Shown piece by piece: positions 63,877-64,000 of a stretch of 64,000 bases of DNA. Under the pieces are notes generated by a model. The model did not search any database, was not told the origin of the DNA, and saw only the letters and a program-made list of their open reading frames with translations. The DNA comes from Sphingomonas lenta (GTDB taxonomy: Bacteria; Pseudomonadota; Alphaproteobacteria; Sphingomonadales; Sphingomonadaceae). The stretch lies in contig NZ_NSLI01000001.1 of NCBI RefSeq assembly GCF_002288825.1, positions 558,001 through 622,000 of the forward strand, read 5' to 3'. Every line of letters starts with the position of its first letter. Position 1 is the first letter of the stretch. A program made the translations under genes and the position numbers.

Positions 63877-64000
63877 CTAGTGGACGGTGCCCACCGCGCC
63901 GGGGACCGACAGGAGCTCGATCAGCCGCTCCACCTGCCGCCAGTGGCAGAAGCGGACGTGGTTGCCCAAGTCGCGGCTCCGGTCGGCGCGCGCCGACGCC
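63877..64000 (-). CDS. 3' end of an unrecognised gene (5' part beyond window)
   Basis: The last 40 codons plus stop of a minus-strand gene: ASARADRSRDLGNHVRFCHW, then RQVERLIELLSVPGAVGTVH. The Trp-Arg-Gln and Cys-His arrangement is protein-like and the frame is open to the edge, with no other credible frame. I do not recognise it. It would be upstream of tamA on the same strand, about 80 bp away. Confidence 0.6.
   Translation of the reverse strand, partial: ASARADRSRDLGNHVRFCHWRQVERLIELLSVPGAVGTVH

Overview
The window is high-GC (roughly two-thirds G+C), densely packed bacterial chromosome. Gene content points to an alphaproteobacterium of the Sphingomonadaceae, most like Sphingomonas: an exosortase-A (XrtA/PEP-CTERM) exopolysaccharide cluster, a compact type II secretion operon next to a TonB-dependent receptor and a surface lipoprotein, the cytochrome c maturation genes, tig-clpP-clpX-lon-hupB synteny, and many short GC-rich intergenic repeats of the sphingomonad kind. 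No phage, transposase, CRISPR array or rRNA was seen. Four tRNA genes (Met, His, Val, Leu) are all on the minus strand.

Layout. 1-5323: edge of an XrtA-associated EPS cluster: outer-membrane polysaccharide export lipoprotein (cut by the window edge), PLP decarboxylase and acyl-CoA ligase on the minus strand, then acyl carrier protein and two alpha/beta hydrolases divergently on the plus strand. 5308-10488: thioredoxin reductase, tRNA-Met, 2'-5' RNA ligase-like protein, Kup, alanine dehydrogenase and a DUF3072 protein. 10503-15196: cytochrome c maturation operon ccmC-D-E-F-G-H-cycH without ccmA or ccmB. 15408-16564: leucine-dehydrogenase-like enzyme and tRNA-His. 16614-27978: complete T2SS operon gspC-D-E-F-G-H-I-J-K-L-M-N with mostly overlapping genes, interrupted by two different repeats. 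28080-33539: 2OG-Fe(II) oxygenase, large TonB-dependent receptor and a Thr/Pro-linker lipoprotein; with the T2SS this resembles the Caulobacter ElpS arrangement.

33832-45954: protein quality control and nucleoid block hupB, lon, clpX, clpP, tig (the E. coli gene order) with an M1 peptidase, small membrane proteins, a Ca2+/H+ antiporter and a GT2 glycosyltransferase interposed; lon and clpP both carry RpoH-like promoter signatures, and lon has a good intrinsic terminator. 46049-46575: two disordered small proteins. 46592-50829: gatC-gatA-membrane protein-gatB-secreted protein, all touching or overlapping. 50898-52468: DUF3089 hydrolase coupled to ruvX. 52479-57691: a TonB paralogue with a palindromic, Zur-like operator, a quinone oxidoreductase, an aldehyde dehydrogenase and an SLC13 transporter. 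57737-63795: tamA-tamB. 63877-64000: the 3' end of an unrecognised gene.

The most unusual theme is repeats entering genes: one copy lies in frame inside the acyl-CoA ligase, a second kind forms that protein's C-terminus, a third copy supplies the only in-frame ATG of gspH, and another splits gspE from gspF. A second theme is the physical linkage of a secretion system, a lipoprotein, a TonB receptor and an Fe(II) oxygenase, which looks like one nutrient-acquisition module.
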